DNA from: Lophius americanus
Taxonomy: Eukaryota > Chordata > Actinopteri > Lophiiformes > Lophiidae
Reading direction: 5' to 3'
Length of the DNA: 64,000 nucleotides
Assembly: GCA_037951165.1 (NCBI GenBank)
Contig: JBBDHG010000112.1
Location: forward strand, 868,501 to 932,500
The notes under the pieces are model-generated. The model did not search any database, was not told the origin of the DNA, and saw only the letters and a list, made by a program, of their open reading frames with translations. The position numbers and the translations under genes were made by a program. Positions 1 to 11,486 of this stretch are shown here, piece by piece (position 1 is the stretch's first letter; every line of letters starts with the position of its first letter).

Positions 1-95
1 CATTAGTCCCAGTAAATTCTTCTGCTGAATCGACGAAAACGGTGGAATTTGACGTCAAACCTGGAGGAGTTGTGTACACTTTCACTGGAGGAATT
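1..95 (+). CDS. mydgf: mydgf exon (partial at window edge)
   Basis: The reading frame starts at position 3. It encodes the mature N-terminus, including TVEFDVKPGGVVYTFTGGI. The donor GTAAGT is at 96 and the exon ends in phase 0. The segment between this exon and the next is about three residues shorter than in human MYDGF. Confidence 0.93.
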
Positions 96-1677
96 GTAAG
101 TCACAATTGTTTTTATTTTAAATAATTGGCTAACGTTCTCTAAAAACAGTCGGACGTAAAGCGGCAGCTCAGCTAGATCTGAAGGTTTAACGACTCGAGA
201 CTTTTATTGTGTGCTATTTTACCATGTTGGTGGGTATTTTTTAGCTACTCTGTTTGAATTTATGAGGTAGTAACCAGGTAACTACACTAGTTAACCATTC
301 CACACATTTTATTGTGTGATTAAGATTTATGTTTCTTTTACTGTACTTCGTAGCATCGTCATATTCGATATAATCAATATTTCTACGAACATAATGGAAA
401 ACAAAAACAATTCTTTGGCGAGATGTAGTCGCAGCTTGATGACGAAACAGCCCGTGAACGGCTGACACGTCGCGCTTCCACAACGGCACCATTCATTGGT
501 CGAATGTTTGAATCAACGCAAACTGACATATTTTAGGCCTTGTCATAACAATAATCATGCTGACGTTTCGGTCTAATAGGCCTTTATTGGAGCACATAGG
601 GACACTGGAGATCAGACAGTTTATAAGGTGGTATCTTCTGAGGTCACAAAAAAGTTCTATGAGCCTGGTTGGCTTTGAGGTTTGACTGGAAGGTACCTAA
701 ATATTATGTCAAGCCCAAAGTAAATTGGTGTGATCGAGATTAGATAACTTGCACTGGAATTTTGTTTGCTCCTCTTTTGGATACTCATAATGTGATTATC
801 CATTTTAAAAGAATTAAGCGCACTCTGGACTGAATTTCAGATTGTTAAATATACTCTTTGGATATAGCTGCATCATAATGATAATAATAAATGTTCTTGT
901 AAAGCATTCTCAACTCTTCACAAAACATACGAGAATGACGCAATCAAAATAATTAAAAAGTTGTAATACAAAATAAAAGACAAACCAATACAAGCAGTAG
1001 CAGCAGAGAGGACTTTCCCGTGAAAATATATTTGAAGCAATAATTTTAAAAAAGGTAGCTTATTTGGCTTGGGCAGAGAATCCCATAGCCTAGGGGCCCT
1101 GATCGCAAAAGCTATTTCACTCTTGGTCACTAACCTTGACCTAGGAGCAATCAGAGAAGGTCTATTAATAAACATTTTTAGTATTTTCTTTTGATAAATA
1201 CTTAATCTTGGAATTTGTAGTAATTTAAACAATTAAATCAGCATTTACACAGAGACCTGGCAGGAATCTGACATTTCTCTTCTGAAATGTTATGAGCTAA
1301 ATAATTAGTAGAATGATACACATTATTAATTAATAACATGTGAAATGATTGCTATATCAATAATAAACATGTTGCACTATTCACTAACTAGCACTCTTAA
1401 TTTCAGAGGGAATATGAATGCTCATTCACTTATGCCTCACAAGGGGGAACCAATGAGGTGAGTCTCGCTCTCTTTTTCTTATTCATGTTTGGGTGTGGGT
1501 GTCTGTGAATGTCACTATCACTCTATTTTGCTGCCAGTATCAAATATGTTACTGATTTTTAATTATAGAAGGATTTACCAATAATATTTCTTCTGTCTTT
1601 GTATCCTACAGCAATGGTTGATGAGTGTAGGTCTGAGTGAGGATGATAACCTGTTTTCCTGCTCTGTATGGAGGTGA

Positions 1678-1721
<44 letters not shown>

Positions 1722-4700
1722 TACAGACCTTCCTTTCCATCAAATCACTGAGAGGAGGGTAAAACAACCAAGTTTCTAACCTCAGTGACTCAATGTCTTT
1801 ATGTCCAACAATGACATAATAAGCAAATGAATGAATGCAAATGGATTAATGCTGGTAACATACTTCTTTTTCTATTTCTGCTAGGCCTCAGGGGAAATCG
1901 TACCTTTTTTTCACCCAGATAAAATTTGAACTTAAGGGGGTCAAAATCGAATATGCCAACGCATATGTAAGTATTAAAAACACTCCTGTTGGCCTGACTT
2001 CGGGGATACTTTATTTTGGTTATTGGGGATACTTTATTTTGGTCAGGTCCCCCCCAAACAGGGGGACCTGAACTCATTTTGTAACCAACAAATCCTAAAG
2101 AAAGCGATGACTATCCTAACTTTCTCTGCACATGTTTTGGCGAGTACATTTTCTGTTAACATCAGGTTGTCGTTATGTTTTACCTGCTTGTAAAACGAAC
2201 CGCTACTCAAAATCTTAAATAACTTCTGCATTTCATCATTCAGATTCTCTTAAGATGTTTTTACTTTTTAAAATATTTTTCAGTAAGTTCATTCATTTAT
2301 ATTTTTATCAAACCAATAATTAACATTTTATTCCACATAGCACTTTAGCTCATGTATTCACCTATTTTTTGATTTATCTAAATGAGTCTGTGCTTTGAGT
2401 TCAAACAAATTGTCATTGGTGGGATTAATAATGTTGGATGCTGATGAATAAATGAAACATTTCTGTCTAAATGTAGTGAGGAAAAGTCTGTTTGCCATGT
2501 TTCATGAACAGGACAAGGTGTCACTAAGACCTTCGTCTTATCAGGCTCACAGAAATTGCAACAAACAATTATTGTTTGTTAATAATTGTTTTATCCATAA
2601 AATGTTCGAAAATGGCAGAAATTAAGTATTAAGATTAAATGTCAGTTATTACCATCTGAGAACCAGGCCAGTATTGAATAAAGTCCTGAGTTAAACCAAA
2701 TAAAACATGCAGCGTATGCATTTATTTAATTATCCCCCAGAATACCACTGTATCCCAGTACAGATATTAGGTATACTGTCTTGTAATGTTGGTTAGATCT
2801 ACAACCCAACTAGTACCACTTCAGACAAACTAACAGGCGGAGAAAGCCCCAGCGTCAAAAATCTTTATTCTCCTGGCAGTGAAAATCAGAGTCACCGTGT
2901 CTTTGCACACAATGTCTCATGGAAGGTTAATGCCCAGACTCAGACTGCTCAGTTCAGTCACTTAGCATAGATAGATGTGCCTGATGCAGTTGGTGGTGAA
3001 GTGGAGTACACCTTGACTGGAATCCTTCCCCCAGCAAGGACAGTACTGACACTGTGTCCTTAGAGAGATTACGTGTGTCCTCCTCCTGCTCCAGCTCCGT
3101 GCTCTGCAAGTGGAAAACAAACGCATTGAAAGTAACGTCACTAAATGACAGGACAAAAATAACCTCACATACAAAAACAAGCACACCTGCCACCCTCACA
3201 CAGCATCTCCTTGACCTTGTCATCGCATCCTCCTTCTTTCCTGGCCAATCTGTTTATTAAAAAAAAAAAAAAAAAAGCCCCATGCAATGCCTCCCCTTCT
3301 GTTTTGTTTATTTAAACTTTTTTACCTCTTCCTTCCTTCCCTCTTCCACCGCTCTGTCCACGATGCCGTATTTGTCTCCAGTCACAGACATCGGCCGCAG
3401 GAGCTGATGTGCCTTTGAAACCAGAAGAATTTACCATTCTAGACTCAATAGGTAAGAACTGATTATGTTTTCAAGTGTTCAATCAACTCCCACTGCTTGT
3501 CACGTCACTTTCTCCCCCCCCTTCCCTCTTTCACATTGTGAGACGAGTTCCCTGATGATTTCCCTCTCAGGCATATGCTCGAACTGTGAATGGGATGCCA
3601 TTTGTCCCTATAGTATTATTTGTTTCTGTGCAGTTTCTGCACAAAATTTCACTGTGACAAATAACTTTATTGTTAAGAGTTTCATTGATTTTAATAAAAA
3701 ACAAATCAAATGCTAAGAGTGCTTTAGAGTTGTGTCTGCACCAAAAAATTGCACAGATAACTTGGTAGAGACCATTTGAAAACACACCACAAACTCTTTA
3801 GTGATACAATGCATGAAGAGAAAATGTTTTAATGCTGAAGTGATTGGTTCCACATCAGTCCAGCTCAAATGACTTCATGAAATCACCCATGCACCATTTG
3901 GCCAAAGATTTTTTTTCCCTTTTAGCTGCTCTCGATTGCGATATGTTTTAGAGTTAGGTTTTATGCTGGAAACCTGCCCATTTATCAGGGTTTTTGAGTA
4001 GGATGGTGTACCCCCAGTGGTTGGGTTTGGAGGCCCCGATGGGATTTGAACCCCTGATCCCCGGTTTACTAGGCAAGTGCTCTAAGCCCTGAGATGTGGA
4101 ACCTAACTTTCTCCTTTTAACCAAAGATATGGGTCAAATAAATAGTGAATAATTAAGACTTCAGAAAAATGCTGCACACTTAACGAAGGGTATATGGTCC
4201 CCTAGTGCGGTGTTTTTCTACGGTATCCAAAATGTTTAGAGGAAAAAGAGATCTGAAAACTGTTGAGTACTTTCCAACACCACTGACATGTCGTCAAGCT
4301 GAATAATGGGGCCGTAGATGAACCCATGGTCAGTTACATACAGTTCATTCTATCAACAAATAATCATGATCTCAAGCGCTGCCACAGAATTATATGTAAT
4401 ATGATACTTCCGCACAGGATCTCTAGGAATACACACTAAAAGTACTACAGTAGGCAAATTTTTTTTTTTTTAAAGAATGTGTCAAAGATCTAGCATGTTA
4501 CTTAGAATGAAAACAAAAATATCACATCAAGCTGCTTACGCTCCACACGGTGAAGCTGTTCAGTAACTATCAAAACAAAACAACTAAACATTTGTACATA
4601 TTCCAACCTCCAACGCCCGTAGGACAGAAAAAAACATCCAGTTTGATCATTCAGATACCTGTAGATGTGTTTCGGCTTTTTACAATTTTGCCATTTTAGC

Positions 4701-5636
4701 CATTTATTAGCAATAAATGTCACAACTGCATACTTATATCACGGCTGGTAGTTCTGTGTATGTGTGTGTTTGCGTGTGCGCACGTGCATGCGTTATTACT
4801 TATGTATTATAGGTTTACTGACATTTGAACTCAGCTGTCTCTAATAAGATAAATATTCTGGGATCTGGAAAAGTGTTACAAATATATAAATATGGACTTA
4901 TCTGACATTTGTTATACACAGTATTACCAGTAAATGTTTTTACTGTTTCAGTTTTAGGTGTTTGATCAACAGTTTTACACCTTTCTCATAATGGAGCTGT
5001 TTTGCATAATGCTGTTAAAGGCCAGTGGGTTTTTTTATTGCCCAACCATGAGTGGCCATTGGGACTGGAATACCTAAATACAAAAAAACTTCATCGTCAT
5101 TCATTCATGAGCCGAAATTGTCAGTCTCATAAACATCAGAGAGTTGAGTTTAGATGTTTGTGTTGAGGGCGTTTACCTTTGAACTCTTAATATTAAACAA
5201 CAGATTTAATAATCAGCAGTGAATGCAAAATTAAGTAATTTTTTATATATTCTTTATTTTTCCCTTTTTGTATTCACTTGGAATCGAGACATTCCAGCAA
5301 TATTGATAAGCCCCCTCTCACCTCTAGAGTAATAGAGCTGATGCAGGGTTAACCCTAGCATCTTTCTCTTTACGCTACGTAGCTCTGTAGCTCTGCAGCT
5401 CTGCAGCTCTGCATCTCTGTAGCTCTGCAGCTCTGCAGCTCTGTAGCTCTGCACTGAGACGATACTTGCTGGTTTCTGGGGCTTTGAATTTATGCTGTGT
5501 GTTCTTGTGTCTTCTTTTTATGTTAATCTTGCCTGTGTCTCCTTTCTGACTTCCAGTGACCCACACAGATGGAAAGTTCCATTCTCAGCTCTCCAAACTC
5601 ACTGCCATTGGACGGATAAAACACGATGAGCTATAA
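1..5636 (+). CDS. mydgf: Myeloid-derived growth factor, 5'-truncated by the window edge
   Basis: Six coding exons are visible: 1-95, 1407-1457, 1612-1673, 1885-1966, 3382-3451 and 5557-5636. All junctions are GT-AG and the frame holds throughout, giving 145 residues plus stop. Diagnostic stretches match MYDGF (C19orf10): VEFDVKPGGVVYTF, FTYASQGGTNEQW, WRPQGKSYLFFTQ and DVPLKPEEF. The family is a small secreted or ER/Golgi-resident beta-sandwich protein of about 173 residues, described in mouse as a paracrine factor from bone-marrow cells; that role is established knowledge, not seen here. The signal peptide and start lie before position 1. The C-terminus is IKHDEL, a KDEL-type ER retrieval signal, where human MYDGF ends in RTEL. 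Large introns are 96-1406 (nothing recognised), 1967-3381 (hairpin and antisense exon-like block) and 3452-5556 (tRNA-like relic and 8-bp minisatellite). Confidence 0.97.
1407..1457 (+). CDS. mydgf: mydgf exon
   Basis: Seventeen codons encode REYECSFTYASQGGTNE. The acceptor is TTTCAG and the donor is GTGAGT at 1458. This is the best conserved stretch of the family. Confidence 0.96.
1612..1673 (+). CDS. mydgf: mydgf exon
   Basis: Encodes QWLMSVGLSEDDNLFSCSVW and the first two bases of an Arg codon. The acceptor is ACAG and the donor GTGAGA; a CA microsatellite starts a few bases downstream. Confidence 0.96.
1678..1719 (+). repeat. (AC)n microsatellite
   Basis: About 20 uninterrupted AC units lie directly behind the donor of the third visible mydgf exon. 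Likely length-polymorphic. Confidence 0.95.
1885..1966 (+). CDS. mydgf: mydgf exon
   Basis: Completes the split Arg codon, then reads PQGKSYLFFTQIKFELKG and ends IEYANAY in phase 0. The donor is GTAAGT at 1967. Confidence 0.96.
2002..2070 (+). repeat. 23-bp tandem duplication plus perfect 10-bp stem-loop in mydgf intron
   Basis: A 23-bp unit starting GGGGATACTTTATTTTGGT occurs twice (2002 and 2025). It is followed at once by an inverted repeat: arms 2044-2053 and 2061-2070 (CAGGTCCCCC/GGGGGACCTG) with a seven-base loop. Confidence 0.85.
2864..3249 (-). other. Antisense exon-like block in mydgf intron (possible unknown gene 3' end)
   Basis: On the minus strand, 3249-3187 and 3101-2954 can be joined across a GT-AG gap (donor GTGTGC, acceptor ...TTGCAGAG) into one open frame. 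It reads LARKEGGCDDKVKEMLCEGG then STELEQEEDTRNLSKDTVSV, and stops at 2954-2956. A canonical AATAAA on that strand (2864-2869) follows, with a T-rich tract behind it. I do not recognise the peptide and no start exon was found. The same interval can be read as a plus-strand retro-insertion, because it ends in about 18 A and is flanked by near-identical AAAGCCCCA (2843-2851, 3274-3282). Either reading is tentative. Confidence 0.35.
3382..3451 (+). CDS. mydgf: mydgf exon
   Basis: Encodes SQTSAAGADVPLKPEEFTIL followed by DSI and one base of the next codon. The acceptor is CTCCAG. A second AG six bases downstream would also keep the frame, so the exact start is ambiguous by two codons. Confidence 0.94.
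4026..4096 (-). pseudogene. tRNA-Thr-like relic
   Basis: Read on the minus strand, CTAGTAA sits where an anticodon loop (AGT, Thr) would be. It is followed by a B-box-like GGTTCAAATCC and an acceptor-like GGGGCC. The D arm is damaged and the anticodon stem does not pair properly. It is therefore a tRNA pseudogene or the head of an old tRNA-derived SINE rather than a working gene. Confidence 0.4.
5381..5452 (+). repeat. 8-bp minisatellite (AGCTCTGY)9
   Basis: Nine units of AGCTCTGC/T with one variant unit. It lies about 100 bp before the acceptor of the last mydgf coding exon. AGCT makes each unit locally self-complementary. Confidence 0.9.
5557..5636 (+). CDS. mydgf: mydgf last coding exon
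   Basis: Completes a Val codon, then reads THTDGKFHSQLSKLTAIGR and IKHDEL, followed by TAA at 5634-5636. The acceptor is TTCCAG. The final HDEL resembles an ER-retrieval tetrapeptide. Confidence 0.96.
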
Positions 5637-8600
5637 CTGGTCAGAAGTATGACTTGGCTGTGGTCTTGTCTTGACGGATCAGAGACCCCTGGTAACCTCT
5701 GATTTTGGCTGTGGTTAAGCTCGGAGGTCAACGAAGGATGCATTTTGTGTAAAAACCAAAAAGAGGGATAATCTTTGAAGCAATCTGTCATTACATTAAT
5801 TGTCTGGTATGTTAACTCTAGCTACTTAAACACAAACTGCAGCAAAGAAATATTTATGTCTTCAATTTTTTACGACACAATGTTAGAATTCTGCAACATT
5901 ACAGAACATTACAAAGTGTTTCCATAGTTGTTGGTTAGTTTCTGAGGATCTAAGATTTAAGGAGAGGAAATCTGTTCTGATCCAACGGGGGGTGTATAGA
6001 GGATTTGGGTCTGGGGGCTTGTAGATTATAGATAACATATTTAGAGTGGGGAGGGATTTATCCATCTAGTGTAATCCTCAGAGGAGAGTGAGTAATCCTC
6101 AAAAGTGTCTCTGCACACAGAAACAATTACATTCTCCTCTATCTCATTCTGTTCTAGATTACTCTGAGGACACATTTTATGCTCCCAAATCACTAAATAG
6201 TACCACATGTGATAGGTTTCTGTCGTGCTTGTATTTCTGGCTTAAAGGGGTATGTGTAATAGAGCAGATAGCATCTTCATAACATGATATCATAAGGAGC
6301 ACTGAAGTCACGCTGTATTTGTACATTTTTGAATAAATTTTCAACAGTGTCAGTGTAATTCATTCGGATGACCTGGAGTTAAGAAAATCTGTTTGAGCAA
6401 TATGTGCAAATGATTATTGATTCATATAAAATTACCTAAATTGTCATAATCGTTATACGACACAGTGCTTACATGATCCATTTTCTAATTTGTGGCCTAC
6501 CTGAACCCTACTCGTTTCTAATTTCAAGCTATTTTGATAACTTCCAATGACTTTGGTGGGGTTAACTCTAAAAGTATGAAAATGTAAGGCATTCACAGAC
6601 ATTTGGGTGATGGTTTATTTGGCAAAGAGATGCCACCAATTTGTTCTGAGCAGTTACATAAGATTTTTGCTTGAATCTTCGTGGAACAACACGCATATTG
6701 TTCGGATGTACATCATCATGAGTATTGGACCCCCTCCTCACCCAGCGCCATTATGCACTCAGTAGGATTACCGTTTCTTCCTCATATTATTTTAACCCTC
6801 TTACATCAGCAGATGAGATCTTGGGATTGATTTCAGATTTGAGGATTTAGCTGGTTGGATTTTGAGGGGTGATTACTCCGAGATTCCTACCTTATTTGGT
6901 TTGGCATTGGATTCTCTCATCTGTCTGGAGGTGAACCTGAGGAGTTGAGGAAATGCTTAGTTTGTGTTTCACTGTCGGGGCTCCTTCTTGGGTCATAACA
7001 AACGATAGCCATGCCCAGACGTTGACCTGGAATAGAGAAAATATAGTTTTAATGCAAGTTTTTCTTTTTCTACTTTTTATTTTGATTGTTCTTATTCAAA
7101 ATGAAATGTGATGGATGGTTCAATAAAGACATTTTGTCACTGTTTGGTGTTGTCGTCAGTCATGGTCTGATTGAACCTCCCACGGCCTCTCTAAGTGTAA
7201 ACATGAAACATGAAAAGAACGAATACTTTTGAGTGCCATCAAAGAGACATCAAATATTCTGAAAATGTCAGAGACAGCTAAGGTGTACATGGCATCAATA
7301 TTATCTTTTATGCCCCCATCATATATGCTCAAATAGCATTTTAGGACCAGCACTAATGTAATCCCATTGAAAACATGCAGTTGACGTCGGCATACAAATT
7401 CTCCATCACGTGAAACTTAGTATTAAAAAGATCATTAGGAATAATTTCCTTCAAAATGAATTCTGGGAGCGTACTCAATTAACATTTATTGTCCTTGGAT
7501 AAATGTTTCCATGAGATAAAGAGCTTCTATTGTTTCCATTTTCTGGGGGAAATGGGCTTTGCAGGGAGGATCTGCTAAATCCAGCGGCACACATGGGAAT
7601 GTATATAGCGTTGATCTTTGTGAGCTTATGGAGTTATAGAGTCGGTGAATTTATTCATTTTATGTTGAGCCAAAAGCAAATCATTCATCAAGATTGTCCT
7701 CAAATTGGCATCAGTTCATTTAACTGTATGACACAAGAACTACACATTTATACTACTTAAGCAATATCTTTAGTTTAAAGTATGACCATGACTAAATATA
7801 TAGATTTAGATTTATCACATGGAGAAATCTAAGGTGGAGAGCAGGCAGAACCCAGTCTGAACAAAATCACACCAAGCTGTCTTACTTGTTATTAATAAAA
7901 AATAGTCTTATTGAAAATATGTTACTAGAAGGAAAAAAGGATTTTACTCGGATTTCTTCTTTATTCTGATTGTTTTGTTCTCAAATCTATGTACTAGTGA
8001 GTAATGAGTCTCTGTGGAATTATATTTCTTTACCGCCAAACATTTACTCATAATGTTTGAGTCTCAGAGCTGCATCTGGCCGTCATCCAAGATTTAAACA
8101 GACTCATACCACTACTGTTTACCATCTGCTACCAGTAGAGATGTTAACTTTCAACTCTTCTGCCTACAGTGCAACCATCAGGCACATATGCACACTTGAT
8201 GCTGCCAAGCACCGACTCATATCACGATGGCGTGCATTGAAGAGCCTTGACCCAAAACAGTTTTAGCCACACTAACAAGATGACTCCAGGCGTTGTCAGT
8301 CAGTCCAACTCATGTCCAGACTGAAAGATCTCACCAATTATCAGATAGGTTGCACTTTTTATAACCATCCATTGCTCCCGAGGATCATTGCTGAGATGTT
8401 TATGATTTTCACTCTAATGCCAATCTTTTTTTTTTAAAGAAATTCTAGACATACATGCTCCCCCCAGGATTAAGTGTAGTCATTTTTGTGTTTCCCCATG
8501 TCTTCTTGTAGGACTTTGGTACCCAAATCTTTCTTGTTTATTACCCTTTAAAACAAAGTCATGTCTACTCGCACCTCCATGTCATTGGATATACGCACAC

Positions 8601-10526
8601 TCCTGCCTGCCTAGTTCTAAGACTTTTTTTTTCATTTTTGAGCTCAGAATAAATAATTAAAAGCCTGATATGTCAGATGGACAGTATCTTGTAGTGCCTC
8701 GGGGAAGTCCGGAGCAGCAGGCTGGAAATGAATATGTTAGCATCTGATTAGAATATGCCCACATGTTAAACTAAGACATTAGAATTCTCATTTTCATTGC
8801 TAATCAATTGTTAGGGTTTTTTTTCGCTCTAAACAGAGGCCCATGGTAAACATTACACTTGTGTCACGTCACCATGTTAGCTTTATCATTGTGAGTATCT
8901 TAGCATGCTCTCTCCTCAAGGCATTGTTGCAGATAAGACAAAGTGAGTAACAGACTTAACATGGCTGTTGATGTAGTCTGTTGATACTTTCTCGTAATGT
9001 CAAGAACTTTGGTTGAAAGACCACGATACGAGGCTAATAAGCCTTTCTGTATATTCTTTTGAGTGACAGGCTGCCATTGACGTCATAAGCATTAAACTAT
9101 ATCTATATGATCTATTTGGTTGCGAAATTAATGATGGTGCTCTATATAAATTTGGTGGCTTTTGAAAAAAATACAATTTTCTGTTTCAGAAGGAAACTAG
9201 AAAATTTGTGTCCTCGAATACAGATGTCCCTGCAACTGGAAAATCTCAGTTTGTGCTTATGTGGACTGTTGCCCTGACATATACACAGAAGGTGAATGTG
9301 AGCATAGCGACATGAAAACTGCCTAAGTTCAAATAGGCCTACAAACTGTAAAAATAAATTAAATAAATAATAATTCAGAAAATAATTCAGATAATCCAAT
9401 TTTGAAATGCGTACTGTCTCGCTGGTAATGAAGACACGTGTATACATTTTTGCCATTATAGAGGGGTGGACAGATAAAGATAACCCTGAAGCCCTTTTTG
9501 AGAGTGGTATAAATAGAGCCGCATTGTGTTAAATGAACAAAAGGAACATTTCTGAGAGGGGCAACATCAGAAAACTCTAATGAATTAATGACCCATTAAC
9601 TTACAATGTAATCAAAATACAATCTGCTATTCACGATTTCACACTTAGCTGCCCTCTATTTATCCTCTTCCTTTATATTGTCTGACATTTGGAGGACAAC
9701 AGATGGAGGCTGTTGCTGGGTTGGTCAAGCCAGATGCAGCAAAGGAGACAGGATTTTTGTAACATCGGGGGCCTTGTGAAGGATAAAACAAATTGCCAGC
9801 TGCCCCTTCTCTCCCCTGACACACTCTCAGGCTCTGGGCTAGTGAGCCAGGCAGTTTAGACTCACTTCCCCAGTTAACTTCCTGTCTGGCAAGTTCTCAG
9901 TTCTTCATATTATGAGACCTTTTTTTCTCTCCAGATCTATCGCAGGTATCTGGCCTCTCCTCCCATCATGAGATTTTCACCTCGCTCAGTCGAAGTAGCC
10001 TGAGTTGCAGTTCTCAAACAAGCCCCAACAGTAATTATCTAGCACAGATGAAGCTTTTATATATTAGTGGATGTGTCTGTCTGCAGTGGTTGAAGTGCAC
10101 TAGAGTAAGCAGTCCTTACTTTATCTTGACATTTTGCAGTGATTTTAAATTCTTTCATATTTCTTTCTAATTAGACCTTCTGCTTTGACCTTTAACTGAA
10201 GTCGCTGGGAGTCAGCCCTGTTGAAAAAAAACAGCGTCTGTACAGAGGCTCTTGTTACTAGAGTATTATACCAGACAGACGTGATGAGGCCCCTATGTGT
10301 TCATCTAATGTGCTCAAGAGATTTCTATAGAAGGAGAAAGAGAGAAGGATGTCCCCAGAGCCTAGGTGTTCCTCCTGACATACTCACCCCAAGCTGTGTT
10401 CACATCTTGTCACCTTGGAAACTTGGCCAGCATTAAATTATTCTCCATTCTTGCAGAATCGTACTCATGACTGGTGCGGTGAATATGGCATTGTTCAATC
10501 AGCCTCCCACTCCTGCTGCAATTGTC
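5637..10526. other. Convergent gap between mydgf and the PRR16/INSYN1-like gene
   Basis: Both genes point into this 4.9-kb gap, so it should hold their 3' UTRs. Besides the mydgf poly(A) candidates I see AT-rich unique sequence with no convincing gene, RNA or transposon. For the minus-strand gene the first clear AATAAA that I noticed is 2 kb away at 8537-8542. Confidence 0.5.
7122..7127 (+). terminator. Candidate mydgf polyadenylation signal
   Basis: AATAAA is followed by a GT-rich stretch (TGTTTGGTGTTGTCG). An earlier AATAAA at 6332-6337 is an alternative. Using 7122 would give a 3' UTR of about 1.5 kb. Confidence 0.4.
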
Positions 10527-11486
10527 TCACACTGTGGTCGAGAGCAGCTTTCTTTTCTCAGGGTATGGAGGAGCTTTGCGGGGCTCCTTCATTTTCTTTC
10601 TCTCATGCTCGGAGAGTTTGTTGTGGGGATACGGGGGAGGCTTACGACCTTTGCGGCTTTGTCCCACTGGGGGTTTAGCATTGGCTGCAGGAGCAGTGGA
10701 CACCTGTGATGGTCTGTGAATGGGTACTGTGGAAGATGCTTGACATTCTCCATCTCCGTTGGACACAGGTTGAGTCAGCGTGTCAGTGGGTGGGCAGCTA
10801 GCAGATGGAGGCTGGGTCGATGACGGAGAGAACTTCCTAACAGATGGGTTGTCACTTTGTGGGGTCTGATAAAACCCCATTTTGTTCTCTATAATGACAG
10901 AAGGGCTAGGGGTGGGGTATGTTTGAGGCATTTGGTGCAGCAGGGTGGGAGGAAAAACCATGATGGAGGAGTAAGGCTCAGGGGAGGGAGGCTGCGAACC
11001 AGGGCTGTTGGAGGGATGGTGGTTAACTGTGAGAGGGGAGAGACCAGGAGTGGGTGGCCGAACAGGGAGGCTTCGGTGGGACAAACTAAGGTCATGCAAA
11101 GTGGGATTTGCTGAAGGGACATTGTTGATGTATTGCAGTGTCCCACCTTGTCTGGAAGAGGACCCCATATTTGAGGAGTACTGAAAATTTCCACTTCTGT
11201 GGAATGAATACATGGAGGTTGCCTGACACAGTGGCACATTGGGTGGAGATTGCTGCAAGCTATGAGGATCTCTACTCAAGGTGCCAGATAGGTAAGTGGT
11301 TCCTGGCTGGTCTTCAGGTTCTAAACACCTCTGATAGGTGCTGCTTACTGTCACTTCGCCGTAAGTGGTATCTGACGGGCAGCTGCCGTCATTGGCTAGC
11401 TCGGTATTGCTACCGCCTGTTGTCCGATGTGGCTCTTCCTCATTCAGATCGATGGCTGAGGTTAGATAGTCAATCTGCTGCACCAC
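10527..11486 (-). CDS. PRR16/INSYN1-like exon, C-terminal half
   Basis: Starts at VVQQIDYLTSAIDLNEEE behind the acceptor TTTTGTAG. It continues through a long Pro/Ser-rich region (LPVRPPTPGLSPL, QPPSPEPYSSIMVFPP) into a basic C-terminal block with KPPPYP and APPYPEKRKLLSTTV, then stops at 10527-10529. The open frames seen on the other strand here are shadows. Confidence 0.92.
   Translation of the reverse strand: MVQQIDYLTSAIDLNEEEPHRTTGGSNTELANDGSCPSDTTYGEVTVSSTYQRCLEPEDQPGTTYLSGTLSRDPHSLQQSPPNVPLCQATSMYSFHRSGNFQYSSNMGSSSRQGGTLQYINNVPSANPTLHDLSLSHRSLPVRPPTPGLSPLTVNHHPSNSPGSQPPSPEPYSSIMVFPPTLLHQMPQTYPTPSPSVIIENKMGFYQTPQSDNPSVRKFSPSSTQPPSASCPPTDTLTQPVSNGDGECQASSTVPIHRPSQVSTAPAANAKPPVGQSRKGRKPPPYPHNKLSEHERKKMKEPRKAPPYPEKRKLLSTTV

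Noticed and set aside
8537..8542. Minus-strand AATAAA as end of the PRR16/INSYN1-like transcript
   Set aside because: Two kilobases after the stop and without a clear downstream element; not safe to call.
9509..9516. TATAAATA box
   Set aside because: No gene start, initiator or open frame follows; likely chance in AT-rich DNA.
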